Below, one piece after another: positions 7,686-16,004 of a stretch of DNA of 64,000 nucleotides. The notes beneath the pieces were generated by a model. That model ran no database searches and was not told where the DNA came from. It saw only the letters and a list, made by a program, of their open reading frames with translations. The first letter of the stretch is position 1. Each line of letters starts with the position of its first letter. Where the stretch lies: contig CBDCYP010000002.1 of the NCBI GenBank assembly GCA_965224235.1, positions 1,178,001 to 1,242,000 of the forward strand. Direction: 5' to 3'. Position numbers and translations under genes: made by a program. The stretch comes from G958295935 sp965224235 (GTDB taxonomy: Bacteria; Chloroflexota; Dehalococcoidia; Lucifugimonadales; Lucifugimonadaceae).

Positions 7686-8453
7686 CTATCGATCTTTCGC
7701 CCGGAGCGCCACGGCGTCTTGCCCGTTGGCGCCGCCACACTCAATTTCCTCAATCGCCCGACGGAGGTCCAGCGCGCCAGAGTAAATAGCCAGGCCGGTC
7801 ACCGCTGCCTCGGCGCCCAACGCCGACAATTTCGCCAGATCTTCAATTGTAGCTATCCCACCGGCTACGATAACGGGGTAGGGTGCCGTTTCCAGGATTT
7901 CTGCAATCGACCCGAAGTTCGGGTGGGAAAGCGTGCCGTCGCGCTCTGTGTCGGTGTACATGAACCTCCGGACCCCGATGCGGGTCATCTCGGTCATGAG
8001 GTCGACGGCCCGAACGCGGGTCGCCTGAGTCCAGCCGTGGGTGGATACAACGCCCCTCAGCGCATCGACGCCCACGATGACCGCGTCGGCGCCTGAGTTA
8101 TCGATCGTCGCCCGAACTTCGTCAGGCGCTTCGATCGCCGCGGTGCCGAAAACGACCCGGTCTACGCCGAGGTTCAGGAGTTCAATGGCCGATTGGGCGG
8201 ACCGAATCCCGCCAGCGAGTTGCAGCGGCACGCTTACCGCGGCGAGGATAGCATCGACCGCAGCCGTGTTGGCGCGGACTCCGTCGCGGGCCCCGTCCAG
8301 GTCGACTATGTGCAGCCGGCTCGCGCCGGCTGCGACCCACCGCGTCGCCGCGGCCGCAGGGTCGTCGCCGAACACCGTTTCGCGTCCGTAGTCGCCCTGT
8401 TCCAGCCGGACGTACTTCCCGCCGCGCATATCAATCGCCGGAATAACTTGCAT
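7686..8453 (-). CDS. hisA: ProFAR isomerase (phosphoribosylformimino-AICAR ribotide isomerase)
   Basis: MQVIPAIDMRGGKYVRLEQGDY is the HisA N-terminus with catalytic Asp8; later LAGGIRS, YTDTERDGTLS and IVAGGIATIEDL give the conserved barrel loops. It performs the Amadori rearrangement before HisF/HisH. It lies between hisH and the methyltransferase; the spacer to hisH is occupied by a repeat element instead of the tight spacing seen elsewhere in the operon. Confidence 0.97.
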   Translation of the reverse strand: MQVIPAIDMRGGKYVRLEQGDYGRETVFGDDPAAAATRWVAAGASRLHIVDLDGARDGVRANTAAVDAILAAVSVPLQLAGGIRSAQSAIELLNLGVDRVVFGTAAIEAPDEVRATIDNSGADAVIVGVDALRGVVSTHGWTQATRVRAVDLMTEMTRIGVRRFMYTDTERDGTLSHPNFGSIAEILETAPYPVIVAGGIATIEDLAKLSALGAEAAVTGLAIYSGALDLRRAIEEIECGGANGQDAVALRAKDR

Positions 8454-8563
8454 GATTCGTCATAAACCTTGCGGGTAAACCCATCATGGGTGTCTTGTTT
8501 TGGCCTGTTAGAGCGTGCCAGGCCCAGTGAATTCGGCGGACGCTCCGCGGCTATTTCCAAGAG

Positions 8564-8735
8564 GGTGTCCAATAAGTCCCTTTGTCACGCCGAGCACTCC
8601 CTGTCACCCTGGGCGAAACCGAAGGGTCTGGGGCCAGAGGGGCGGGCGTTACTGCTTGACAGACGATAGATTCTTCGGTTTCACCCAGGATTACAGACGT
8701 TTGCGCGCCGCTCAAGAGGAGCCTTTTTAGACACC
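8564..8735. repeat. 172-bp inverted-repeat-bounded element between hisH and hisA
   Basis: The segment starts GGTGTCCAATAAG and ends with the imperfect complement CTTTTTAGACACC (11 of 13 positions). The interior carries the common spacer motif CACCCTGGGCGAAACCGAAG, related to copies near 62786 and 63106. It stops three bases short of the hisH stop codon. It encodes nothing convincing and looks like a non-autonomous insertion into the operon. Confidence 0.45.
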
Positions 8736-8737
8736 GT

Positions 8738-9406
8738 CTAAGACCCCGCGTCGGCCCGACCTGCAGAGTGAGCGACAAAGTTTTCGTAGATCCTAAGCCC
8801 GTTTTCGCCGCTCTTCTCGGGGTGAAACTGAACGCCGACAACCTTGCCGGAGGCCACCACGGCGCATACGTCCACGCCGTGGCTCGCTGTTGCGGCGACT
8901 ACGCCGGCGTTATCAGGAACACACTGGTAGGAGTGCACAAAATAGAAGTGAGCCCCGTCCTCGATGCCCTCGAAGTACGGGTGCCTGCCGGCGCCAGAAT
9001 CGGAGAAATTTAATGCGTTCCACCCCATGTGCGGGATCTTGAGATTTTCGCCGTGCGGACCTTTCATCCCGTCCGGCAGTCTCCTCACGTCTCCAGCGAA
9101 AATCCCCAACCCATCGCGAACACCTTCTTCCGAGCGATTCAGGAGTAATTGCATCCCCAGGCAGACGCAGAGCAGCGGCCTTCCAGACTCCGCGAATTGG
9201 CGGACCGCTTCGATCAATCCCTGATCGGCCAGCGCTCGCATCGCTGCGTCGAATGCGCCGACTCCCGGGAGCACCGCGGCGTCGGAATCCAGCAATGACG
9301 ACGGGTCGGAAATGACCAGGGGCGATGCGCCTACCTTGACGAGCGCTTTCTCCACGCTGTGGATATTGGACGCCCGAGTGTTCACCACGGCGATACGGGC
9401 GCCCAT
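8738..9406 (-). CDS. hisH: Imidazole glycerol phosphate synthase, glutamine amidotransferase subunit
   Basis: This class I glutaminase has the nucleophile Cys82 in LLCVCLGMQLLL and the His195/Glu197 pair in VQFHPEKSGENGL, completing the triad. VLPGVGAF near residues 45-52 forms the oxyanion segment. It supplies ammonia to HisF. Its start overlaps the stop of the adenosyltransferase gene by one base (TAATG), implying translational coupling. Length 222 is slightly long for HisH; the tail beyond residue 210 is variable. Confidence 0.97.
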   Translation of the reverse strand: MGARIAVVNTRASNIHSVEKALVKVGASPLVISDPSSLLDSDAAVLPGVGAFDAAMRALADQGLIEAVRQFAESGRPLLCVCLGMQLLLNRSEEGVRDGLGIFAGDVRRLPDGMKGPHGENLKIPHMGWNALNFSDSGAGRHPYFEGIEDGAHFYFVHSYQCVPDNAGVVAATASHGVDVCAVVASGKVVGVQFHPEKSGENGLRIYENFVAHSAGRADAGS

Positions 9407-9993
9407 TAGCCGGCGCGTCCCTTGCTTTTGTTACGGACGCCTGTCACCGTTTCTACAGGCAATGAGCGGTCCTCGTACCGGCCCAGCATGAACAGATAGT
9501 CGGCCAGACGGTTCAGGTACCGCAGGACCTCGGCATTACCCAACAGGGCAGACCGTTCGAGTCCTACCACCGATCGCTCGGCTCTCCTGACGAATGTGCG
9601 TGCGAGGTCGAGGGCCGACGATCCCGGAGAGGCGCCGGGCAAAATGAATGCCCGCGGCAGTTCCAGGCGGGACTGTAAGTCGTCGATACGGGCTTCTAGC
9701 TGCTCAGTCATGTCTGAGGCGACCGGTATGAAGTGTTTTTCCAACAGGTGGCGCGAGTCGATATCGGTCGCCAGTTCAGCGCCAATCCTGAACATTTCGT
9801 GTTGAACCGTTGCGATGGCATGCTGAACCTCTTCGTCTTCGCAAAGGGAACGGGCCAGTCCGAGCGCGGAGACGGCCTCATCGCACGCGCCGCACGCCTG
9901 CACGCGTTCATCGTCCTTCGGGACCCGGCCGCCGTAAAGCAGTCCGGTTTCTCCAGCATCGCCTCGGCGAGTGTATATCGGTCTGGCGGTCGC
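9406..9993 (-). CDS. Cob(I)alamin adenosyltransferase, PduO type
   Basis: IYTRRGDAGETGLLYGGRV is the N-terminal ATP-binding motif of PduO-type adenosyltransferases, and RRAERSVVGLER with LRYLNRLADYLFMLGR is the conserved C-terminal block. It transfers the adenosyl group from ATP to cob(I)alamin. I chose the TTG at 9993, which follows GAGGGGG and gives 195 residues, matching the family; an ATG at 10077 would add 28 unconserved residues. It is the first gene of the minus-strand operon that continues into hisH; the link with histidine genes is positional only. Confidence 0.88.
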   Translation of the reverse strand, partial: ATARPIYTRRGDAGETGLLYGGRVPKDDERVQACGACDEAVSALGLARSLCEDEEVQHAIATVQHEMFRIGAELATDIDSRHLLEKHFIPVASDMTEQLEARIDDLQSRLELPRAFILPGASPGSSALDLARTFVRRAERSVVGLERSALLGNAEVLRYLNRLADYLFMLGRYEDRSLPVETVTGVRNKSKGRAG

Positions 9994-10050
9994 CAATATC
10001 GCCCCCTCTCGTAGATCATTGTATTGCCGAATCGGACTCTTGTTGTGCCC

Positions 10051-10077
10051 TTGGCAATTCCTGACTTGGGGTATCAT
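10051..10077 (+). promoter_or_regulatory. Possible promoter for the Fe-S carrier gene
   Basis: TTGGCA at 10051 and TATCAT at 10072 are 15 bases apart in the divergent spacer between the adenosyltransferase and the A-type carrier gene. The spacing is short, so this is tentative. Confidence 0.3.
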
Positions 10078-10151
10078 GAACTACACCGACTGGAACCGGC
10101 GCGAGCAGCCGGCCAGTTACAGTCACCCTTGTCCTACGGGGCGCAGCCAGC

Positions 10152-10514
10152 ATGACTACTGCAACACATCAACCCAAGGTTCCTATAAACACTATCCACG
10201 TTACGGAAAAGGCGGCCGGCAAGGTTCGCGAATTCGCGCAGAAAGACGGCAGGGAAAACTTCGGCCTAAAGGTGGCGGTGCAGGGCGGAGGCTGCTCGGG
10301 TCTCCAGTACGTCCTCAAACTGGTCGACGGTCCTGAAGAAGCCGACAAGATCATTGCCGAAAACGGCATAGAGGTGTATGTGCCCAAAATGGCTTTCGTA
10401 TTCTTGGCCGGGACCGTTCTGGATTTCTCAGATGGGTTGAACGGACGAGGATTCGAGTTCCAAAACCCGAACGCGAAACGCACTTGCGGTTGCGGCGACT
10501 CATTCTCTGTATGA
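10152..10514 (+). CDS. A-type iron-sulfur cluster carrier (IscA/ErpA/SufA family)
   Basis: The 120-residue protein has the three conserved cysteines of A-type carriers: Cys48 in GGGCSGLQY, and Cys112 and Cys114 in the C-terminal TCGCGDSFSV. Such proteins receive Fe-S clusters from the scaffold and pass them to apo-enzymes. It stands alone between divergent adenosyltransferase and downstream YgfZ genes, and is closed by a strong terminator. ErpA-like is the best guess, but IscA and SufA cannot be told apart from sequence alone. Confidence 0.95.
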   Translation: MTTATHQPKVPINTIHVTEKAAGKVREFAQKDGRENFGLKVAVQGGGCSGLQYVLKLVDGPEEADKIIAENGIEVYVPKMAFVFLAGTVLDFSDGLNGRGFEFQNPNAKRTCGCGDSFSV

Positions 10515-10538
10515 ATCGGCGGATGAGACCAATGTCGG

Positions 10539-10568
10539 GGCCGCTCTAATCGGGAGCGGCCTTTTTTG
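10539..10568 (+). terminator. Rho-independent terminator
   Basis: A perfect 8-bp stem GGCCGCTC / GAGCGGCC with a 7-base loop is followed directly by TTTTTT. It ends the A-type carrier transcript. Confidence 0.92.
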
Positions 10569-10655
10569 TTTCAGGTTGCTGTGATGCAGCAATGGAAATG
10601 GTTTGAGGACGCCGACAACCTGCCAGTTGGCGAATCGAAAGGCCGGTTCGAAAAT

Positions 10656-10697
10656 TGCCCCTACAACCCGAATTGGCGGCGTAATCAAAACGAATTG
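10656..10697. repeat. 42-bp dispersed repeat, copy 1
   Basis: This 42-base segment is repeated at 24708-24749 with 40 of 42 identical positions. The core is AATTGGCGGCGTAATCAAAA. Both copies start with GCCCCTACAACC, joining the family of GCCCCTAC intergenic repeats. It lies in the spacer before the YgfZ-like gene. Confidence 0.8.
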
Positions 10698-10737
10698 CCG
10701 TTGGTTGACCGGTTAGACATCCACCGAACGACCTGAT

Positions 10738-11814
10738 ATGGCCAATATGATCCAATCATCTGACACTCGCATGATGTCTTCGCTCCGCGGCAGCGGAGCA
10801 AGGTACGAAACCGTCAGCGGCAAGCCGGTCGCGGTGTCGTACGGGGACGTGCAGGCAGAGTTTGAGGCGCTTGGCACGGAGGCAGGGGTGGTAGACCTCG
10901 GCCACACGACGCGTGTGCTGCACACGGGCAGTGATGCCCTCGACCTGCTAAACCGGCTGACCACCAACGACCTTGAAAGTCTTGCTGCCGGGGGCGTCGC
11001 AACTACGGCGCTTACGTCCGAAATTGGCCGCGTGATCGACGTCGTTCAGGTCGTGTGCCTCACAAAAGATCGGCTCATGTTGATTTCAGAGTCGTCCGAC
11101 CCGGACCCTCTGATGGAAAACATCAACAAGTACACGATTTTGGAAGACGCGTTGCTTGAAGACGTGTCGTCCGGAACGGAGCGCATCGGTATTCGCGGGC
11201 CAGCGGCTCATGTAGTTACGAGCAGATTCACGGGAGCAAACATGCAGGCGATCGATTCCGGCGGAGTGGAATCGGTTCCGGTCCTTGGCGAAGGGACACT
11301 GCTACTCAAAGGCAATCCGTATATCCACGAGGGGTACGACTTACTTTTGCCTGTAAACGCCGCCGAGCCGGTGTGGAGAGCGGCCATCGAAGCGGGGGCC
11401 GTGCCTGTCGGGCATTACGCGTTGGAGCACGTCCGAATCGAGGCCGGCGTACCGGCGCCCGGGGCGGAACTTAGCGGCCGGGTCAATCCCCTCGAAGCCG
11501 GTTTGGACGAGTTCGTCAGCTTCACAAAGGGATGTTACGTGGGCCAGGAGGTGTTGGCCCGGCTGGATACGTACGACAAGGTCCAGCGCCGGCTCGTCGG
11601 CCTTGACGTGCCGGAAGGGACGGAACCTGGCGAAAACCTGAAGTCAGGCAAACGGACGGCAGGTTGGGTAACGTCGGTCTCTACGATGTCGACCAGAGGA
11701 CGTTCGGCCGCGCTGGGGTACGTCAGGCGAGCCTTTATCGAACCAGGAACTGCGCTGGACGCGAGTCTTGGCGAGGTCACCGTGGTCCAATCCCCGTCAC
11801 CCGCCTTCCGCTAG
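10738..11814 (+). CDS. ygfZ: Folate-binding YgfZ/GcvT-like protein
   Basis: The signature KGCYVGQE lies at residues 264-271, with Cys266 the conserved cysteine of YgfZ, a tetrahydrofolate-binding protein that helps assemble or repair Fe-S enzymes. The N-terminal half (VVDLGHTTRVLHTGSDALDL, NRLTTNDL) is the GcvT fold. The protein is not true aminomethyltransferase because it carries the KGC motif. It lies downstream of the A-type carrier, a functional neighbour in Fe-S maturation, but separated by a terminator. It converges on the fatty-acid operon. Confidence 0.9.
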   Translation: MANMIQSSDTRMMSSLRGSGARYETVSGKPVAVSYGDVQAEFEALGTEAGVVDLGHTTRVLHTGSDALDLLNRLTTNDLESLAAGGVATTALTSEIGRVIDVVQVVCLTKDRLMLISESSDPDPLMENINKYTILEDALLEDVSSGTERIGIRGPAAHVVTSRFTGANMQAIDSGGVESVPVLGEGTLLLKGNPYIHEGYDLLLPVNAAEPVWRAAIEAGAVPVGHYALEHVRIEAGVPAPGAELSGRVNPLEAGLDEFVSFTKGCYVGQEVLARLDTYDKVQRRLVGLDVPEGTEPGENLKSGKRTAGWVTSVSTMSTRGRSAALGYVRRAFIEPGTALDASLGEVTVVQSPSPAFR

Positions 11815-11834
11815 TGCGATTGCGGCAGCGACTT

Positions 11835-12611
11835 TTACCTGTGCAGTAGAGTCTCGCCTCCGTCCACCACCAGCACGTGGCCCCGGATCATTTCCGCTTC
11901 GTCGCTGCACAGAAACGAAACCGCTCGCGCCACGTCCTCGGCGGTCACGGTCCGGCCCGCCGGAGTCGGTCGGCTCGCCAACTCCCGCACGCCCAACTCG
12001 TCCGGAAATGCGTTGATGGCGTCGGTCATGACGTATCCTGCCGACACCGCGTTTACGCCGATGCCGTGTGGGGATAGTTCCGTGGCGAGGTACCGGGTAA
12101 GGGCTTCCAATGCCGCTTTTGAGACCCCGACCGCAAAGTAACTGGTTAGAACCTTCGTAGCGCCGGGGCTCGATATGTTGACGATGCGCCCGCCGCGCTG
12201 CATCAGCTTGACGGCCTCAACGGAACACAGCCACGGGGCGCGTGCGTTGATATCGAGGGTCCAGTCCCAATGCCGAACGTCGAGCTCGGTCGCAGACCGC
12301 ATGACGCCGGACGCGGCGTTGTTGACAAGAATGTCGAGCCGCCCGAAATCGTCCCCGATCCGGTCGAAGAGCGAAGCGATCGCTTCCGGATCCGCGAGAT
12401 GCGAGCGAACCCTGAGACACTTCACGCCCAGGGCTTCGACTGCGGATTGGGTTTCGCGCGCGGCGCTGTGGTTCTTGAGGTAGTTGAAGGCTACGTCGGC
12501 GCCGCGGGCGGCCAGTTCCAGCGCGATGGCTCGGCCGATTCCCCGGCTTCCGCCCGTCACCACCGCAACCTTTCCGGCAAATTGTCCGCGCCCTTGTTCG
12601 CCGCCGGTCAT
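11835..12611 (-). CDS. fabL: Enoyl-[acyl-carrier-protein] reductase III (FabL type)
   Basis: The SDR cofactor motif GGSRGIG is at residues 20-26. The catalytic pair is Tyr158 and Lys165, spaced Tyr-x6-Lys as in enoyl-ACP reductases, not Tyr-x3-Lys as in ordinary SDRs. Segments NNAASGVMR, VGVSKAALEALTRYLA and MIRGHVLVVDGG closely resemble Bacillus FabL. It reduces trans-2-enoyl-ACP with NADPH, the last step of the elongation cycle. It is the last gene of the operon, 48 bases after fabG. Confidence 0.88.
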   Translation of the reverse strand: MTGGEQGRGQFAGKVAVVTGGSRGIGRAIALELAARGADVAFNYLKNHSAARETQSAVEALGVKCLRVRSHLADPEAIASLFDRIGDDFGRLDILVNNAASGVMRSATELDVRHWDWTLDINARAPWLCSVEAVKLMQRGGRIVNISSPGATKVLTSYFAVGVSKAALEALTRYLATELSPHGIGVNAVSAGYVMTDAINAFPDELGVRELASRPTPAGRTVTAEDVARAVSFLCSDEAEMIRGHVLVVDGGETLLHR

Positions 12612-12659
12612 GGCTAGTCTATTTCACATGGGGAAGCGGACATGGGCCGAGACGGCGCA

Positions 12660-13403
12660 TCAGATGGCCATCCCGCCATCTACCGGGATGACGCATCCGG
12701 TCATGTACCGGGCATCTTCCGACGCTACGAAAGCGATGGTGGGAGCGATCTCGTCGGGAGTCCCGAAACGGCCGAACGGGATCGATGTCAGGACCTGATC
12801 CTTGACTCTCTGCGGCAACACGTCTGTTGTTGCCGTAGAGACGTAACCAGGCGCCACAGCGTTGACGGTTACGTTTCGCGTAGCCACTTCCTTGGCCAGC
12901 GACTTGGTGAAGCCGTGGATTGCGGCTTTCGATGACGCGTAGTTCGTCTGCCCCACGTTGCCCCTGATACCCACGACCGACGTTACGTTAATTATCCGCC
13001 CCCACCTGCCGCGCACCATGGCAGCCACGGCCATTCGGGAACAGAAATATGTTCCGTAGAAGTTCGTATCCAGCACACGCTTGAAGTCGTCGTCCTTCAT
13101 GCGCATGAGTAGCGAGTCCCGAATGATACCGGCGTTGTTGATGAGAATCTCGACGGGTCCCAACTTATCGGTGGTCTCCCGGAACATCTCTTCGACCGCG
13201 GCGCGGTCGGAGACGTCTGCGCCCACGATGATCGCCTCTCCGCCTCCGCTGCGAATCTCATTTGCCACGTCCACCGCATCTTCAGGATGAGTGTTGTAGT
13301 TAACCGCGATCCTGTGCCCCGCCGCGGCCAGCCGCAAAGCAGCTGCGCGGCCTATTCCCCTGGACGCGCCCGTAATGAGGGCGCAACGTGATTGATCAGT
13401 CAA
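12660..13403 (-). CDS. fabG: 3-oxoacyl-[acyl-carrier-protein] reductase
   Basis: A 247-residue classical SDR with TGASRGIG at residues 11-18, NNAG at 89-92, Ser142 and the Tyr155-x3-Lys159 catalytic pair in NYASSKAAI. GNVGQTNYASSKA and the C-terminal VIPVDGGMAI are typical of FabG. It reduces 3-ketoacyl-ACP with NADPH. Its position between plsX and fabL supports a fatty-acid role over a catabolic one. Confidence 0.93.
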   Translation of the reverse strand: MTDQSRCALITGASRGIGRAAALRLAAAGHRIAVNYNTHPEDAVDVANEIRSGGGEAIIVGADVSDRAAVEEMFRETTDKLGPVEILINNAGIIRDSLLMRMKDDDFKRVLDTNFYGTYFCSRMAVAAMVRGRWGRIINVTSVVGIRGNVGQTNYASSKAAIHGFTKSLAKEVATRNVTVNAVAPGYVSTATTDVLPQRVKDQVLTSIPFGRFGTPDEIAPTIAFVASEDARYMTGCVIPVDGGMAI

Positions 13404-13430
13404 AATGATCCCCGGCGCTTGATGGGCGCG

Positions 13431-14459
13431 TTATTTCAGGACTTCAGTGCGGATTTTCGACAACTCATCGGCTGACGCCTTGACGAAATCCGTTGTCACG
13501 ATAGTAACCGCCGTGGCGATAGCGTTGGCAATAGAAGGGGCCAAAGCCCGCCCGTGACCCACGATGGCGACGCCGTTTACTCCAAGCAGCGGTCCGCCGC
13601 CAAGCGCCTCCAGCACGTTGGTCTTGTCGAATACATCCTGTGCAAGCGCCGCGCCCGAACTGGTCTGGCCCACGGCGGACTCAATGTCGCTTACTATCGC
13701 GTGACCCAGGGCCTCGGTCAATTTTAGCACCATGTTGCCCACAAATCCGTCGCAGACTACCACCTCTGCGTTCCCGCCGGGCAGATCGCCGGGCTCCAAA
13801 TTACCGATGAAGTTCAGGCTGCTGGCGTTAAGCAACTCCGAGGTTTCCCTCACCTGCCGGTTGCCTTTGCCATCCTCCGATCCCACGCTGAGGATCGCCA
13901 CGCGAGGGAAGTCCGTGCCATAGATGAGACGGGACATCACCGATCCAAGCGCCGCAAAGTCGAGCAGCTGTTGCGGCCGCGTATCCACGTTGGTGCCAAG
14001 ATCGATGATTACCGTATTCGGCGCGTACCCGACGATAGGGCCGCCGAGAGCCCCGCGGTCGACGCCTTCAATGGTGCCGAACACGACCGTCGCGGCAGCG
14101 ATAGACGCCCCGGTGGAACCCATACTCACGAACGCCGCGGCCTTTCCCGCCTTGACGGCTCCGGCAGCCACAAAAACCGATGCGTTTGGCTTCGATCGGA
14201 ACGCCGTCACCGGGGACTCGTCCTCGCCGACCACGCCTCTGGAGCGAACGACATGCAGCGGCAGGTCTGACGCGCCCAGCCGTTCGATCTCGGGGTGGAT
14301 TAAGTCGGGGTCGCCTACCAGCGCGATGGCCACGCGGCTTTGCCTGACCGCCATTACGGCGCCGGCAACTGTCTCAGGGGGGCCGTGGTCGCCTCCCATG
14401 GCGTCCAGCGCAATGGTAATCAATCCACCCGGGCCACTCGAATTGGTCGTTGGATCCAA
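13431..14459 (-). CDS. plsX: Phosphate acyltransferase PlsX
   Basis: The conserved N-terminus TIALDAMGGDHGPPETVAGA, the middle motif SMGSTGASIAAA and the C-terminal GGGPLLGVNGVAIVGHG identify PlsX. The enzyme converts acyl-ACP to acyl-phosphate for phospholipid synthesis and works at the membrane surface. It lies 27 bases upstream of fabG, the common plsX-fab arrangement. Length 342 is normal. Confidence 0.96.
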   Translation of the reverse strand: MDPTTNSSGPGGLITIALDAMGGDHGPPETVAGAVMAVRQSRVAIALVGDPDLIHPEIERLGASDLPLHVVRSRGVVGEDESPVTAFRSKPNASVFVAAGAVKAGKAAAFVSMGSTGASIAAATVVFGTIEGVDRGALGGPIVGYAPNTVIIDLGTNVDTRPQQLLDFAALGSVMSRLIYGTDFPRVAILSVGSEDGKGNRQVRETSELLNASSLNFIGNLEPGDLPGGNAEVVVCDGFVGNMVLKLTEALGHAIVSDIESAVGQTSSGAALAQDVFDKTNVLEALGGGPLLGVNGVAIVGHGRALAPSIANAIATAVTIVTTDFVKASADELSKIRTEVLK

Positions 14460-14475
14460 GAATCCTCCCTACGTG

Positions 14476-14928
14476 TCAGTTGGTAACGTTGTCAGGTGAT
14501 CGGGGCAGGGGAACGGTCGCGTGGCCGGTTACCACTTCGGTCCCGTCTTGCTTCTTGCAACCTACCCGGCAACGGGCAAGATTACCCTGCCCGGCAGGTG
14601 TCACAAAAATTACTTCACCCCAGGTTTCTACGGTCTCGCCCGGATAGACGGGCGCTTTGAACCTCACGTCGAGTTCGCCGCCGGCCGCGAACGTGGCGGG
14701 GAATGCTGTTTCGAGCATTTCCGATACGAACGCGAGTGTCAACATTCCGTGGGCGATGCGCCTGCCGAACTGGGTCGTAAGTGCAAAATCTTCGTCGAGG
14801 TGAACAGGGTTGAAGTCCTTCGCAGCATTGGCATACAGGTCAACCTGGTCCTGTGTCACCATGCGGCTTAACACGGGCAGACGGTCGCCAACATTAGTCG
14901 GGGCGCCTGCTCCCTGCGACTTGGTCAT
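14476..14928 (-). CDS. MaoC-like hot-dog dehydratase (HadB-like catalytic subunit)
   Basis: The hydratase-2 motif is present as YANAAKDFNPVHLDEDFA, with catalytic Asp and His in DFNPVH, followed by GRRIAHGMLTLAF. These proteins hydrate or dehydrate (R)-3-hydroxyacyl thioesters. The start ATG overlaps the stop of the preceding hot-dog gene by four bases (ATGA), so the pair probably forms a heterodimer. In this operon it would take the place of FabZ; this is inferred from context. Confidence 0.85.
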   Translation of the reverse strand: MTKSQGAGAPTNVGDRLPVLSRMVTQDQVDLYANAAKDFNPVHLDEDFALTTQFGRRIAHGMLTLAFVSEMLETAFPATFAAGGELDVRFKAPVYPGETVETWGEVIFVTPAGQGNLARCRVGCKKQDGTEVVTGHATVPLPRSPDNVTN

Positions 14929-15311
14929 GGACTCACGATCACCATGCTGGTAGCCGTCGCCACAACCTCGCCTTCCGCGTCTCTGAACGTCGTATCCAGC
15001 GTTGCAAACCTGGCCCCTCTCCGCACCGAATTCCCCCGAAGTACCGCGGTCGCCGACAGTTTCTCACCGGAAGCAACCGCCCTAGTGAACCGCGCTCCCT
15101 GAGAGCCGTGGATCGTGCCCCCGGCCAGGCTCAGTTCTTCGATCAGCTTGCCAAGTCCTGCCGCCACGATGGCCATCGGGGGCGCCTTGTCTGAGGCGGC
15201 GGGCAAACACTCGCGACCGACCGCCGCGGCGTACTTGATCGACTCCTCGACGGACAATCCGACGTCGTAGGGGCCGAGTGTGTGTCCGGTTTCAAGATGG
15301 GCAAGATTCAA
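14925..15311 (-). CDS. FAS1-like/MaoC N-terminal hot-dog dehydratase subunit (HadA-like)
   Basis: A 128-residue hot-dog protein lacking the Asp-x4-His hydratase motif. IHGSQGARFTRAVASGEKL and the strand pattern TTFRDAEGEVVATATSMVIV resemble the N-terminal domain of MaoC dehydratases and mycobacterial HadA/HadC. Such subunits bind the acyl chain while a MaoC partner supplies catalysis. It is the first gene of the operon and overlaps the catalytic partner by four bases. Confidence 0.78.
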   Translation of the reverse strand: MNLAHLETGHTLGPYDVGLSVEESIKYAAAVGRECLPAASDKAPPMAIVAAGLGKLIEELSLAGGTIHGSQGARFTRAVASGEKLSATAVLRGNSVRRGARFATLDTTFRDAEGEVVATATSMVIVSP

Positions 15312-15410
15312 GTCGGGGTCCGGTCTGGAGAATGTCGCCCGGCGGGTTCGCTAATTCCCGTGGCAGGCGGATTGTATTAAGACCTGACCGCGCGGGCAAT
15401 CGCGGGCGGT

Positions 15411-15839
15411 TCAAGTGTCGCCTCTGACGCCGCCGCGTTGGTCTACCGCGTCGTCGATCAGCCTCGCCGCAACTTCGAACGAGGCGGGTTTTCGATAGTC
15501 CAGTTCCGATAGCGCGAGGACACGATACAGGGTACCTGTGGAGACGAGGGCGCTGGCGCTTTCGCCGAGTTTTGGAATCGGCACGCCGAGCGCTTCGGCC
15601 ATGGCGGCGGCGGCGTTCATACCGCTCCGATTCACGTAGACCTTGGTCATCACCCGCCCCCGGTAGCTCAAGGTGACACCCTCTTTGGTCTGCGTGAGTT
15701 GCACCCGCAGATGGGCGCGGGGGACCGAGATAAGCTCGTAGGCGTACTCCAGGGCTTTCTTTCGGCTGACCGACACGCTCACCTCGTCCAAAGGGATTTG
15801 CCGCGATTCGAGGACAGTGCGGCCTGTCGCCCTACGCAA
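15411..15839 (-). CDS. Hypothetical protein
   Basis: I do not recognise this 142-residue protein. It has no membrane segment or obvious motif; the middle is beta-rich (HLRVQLTQTKEGVTLSYRGR) and the rest helical (AAAAMAEALGVPIPKL). It is upstream of and codirectional with the fatty-acid operon, 100 bases away, but nothing ties it to that pathway. The uninterrupted frame and ordinary codon use suggest a real gene. Confidence 0.5.
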   Translation of the reverse strand: MRRATGRTVLESRQIPLDEVSVSVSRKKALEYAYELISVPRAHLRVQLTQTKEGVTLSYRGRVMTKVYVNRSGMNAAAAMAEALGVPIPKLGESASALVSTGTLYRVLALSELDYRKPASFEVAARLIDDAVDQRGGVRGDT

Positions 15840-15918
15840 TGCAGACTGTGTTCCGTGCCGTTAGGCCGCCCGTCAAACGCGCGATTGCCTTCTCTCGCCG
15901 GTTTTTCTCGATGGATAA

Positions 15919-15948
15919 GTGACCGGCGCCGAAAAGCGACTATATAAT
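15919..15948 (+). promoter_or_regulatory. Promoter upstream of the SDR pair
   Basis: GTGACC at 15919-15924 and TATAAT at 15943-15948, 18 bases apart, precede the SDR gene at 16005. The perfect TATAAT is the main support. Confidence 0.5.
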
Positions 15949-16004
15949 CCCCCGGCGCAAACTGCCGGACAATACAACTGTCACTGCACAACCCGTATTT
16001 TGAC

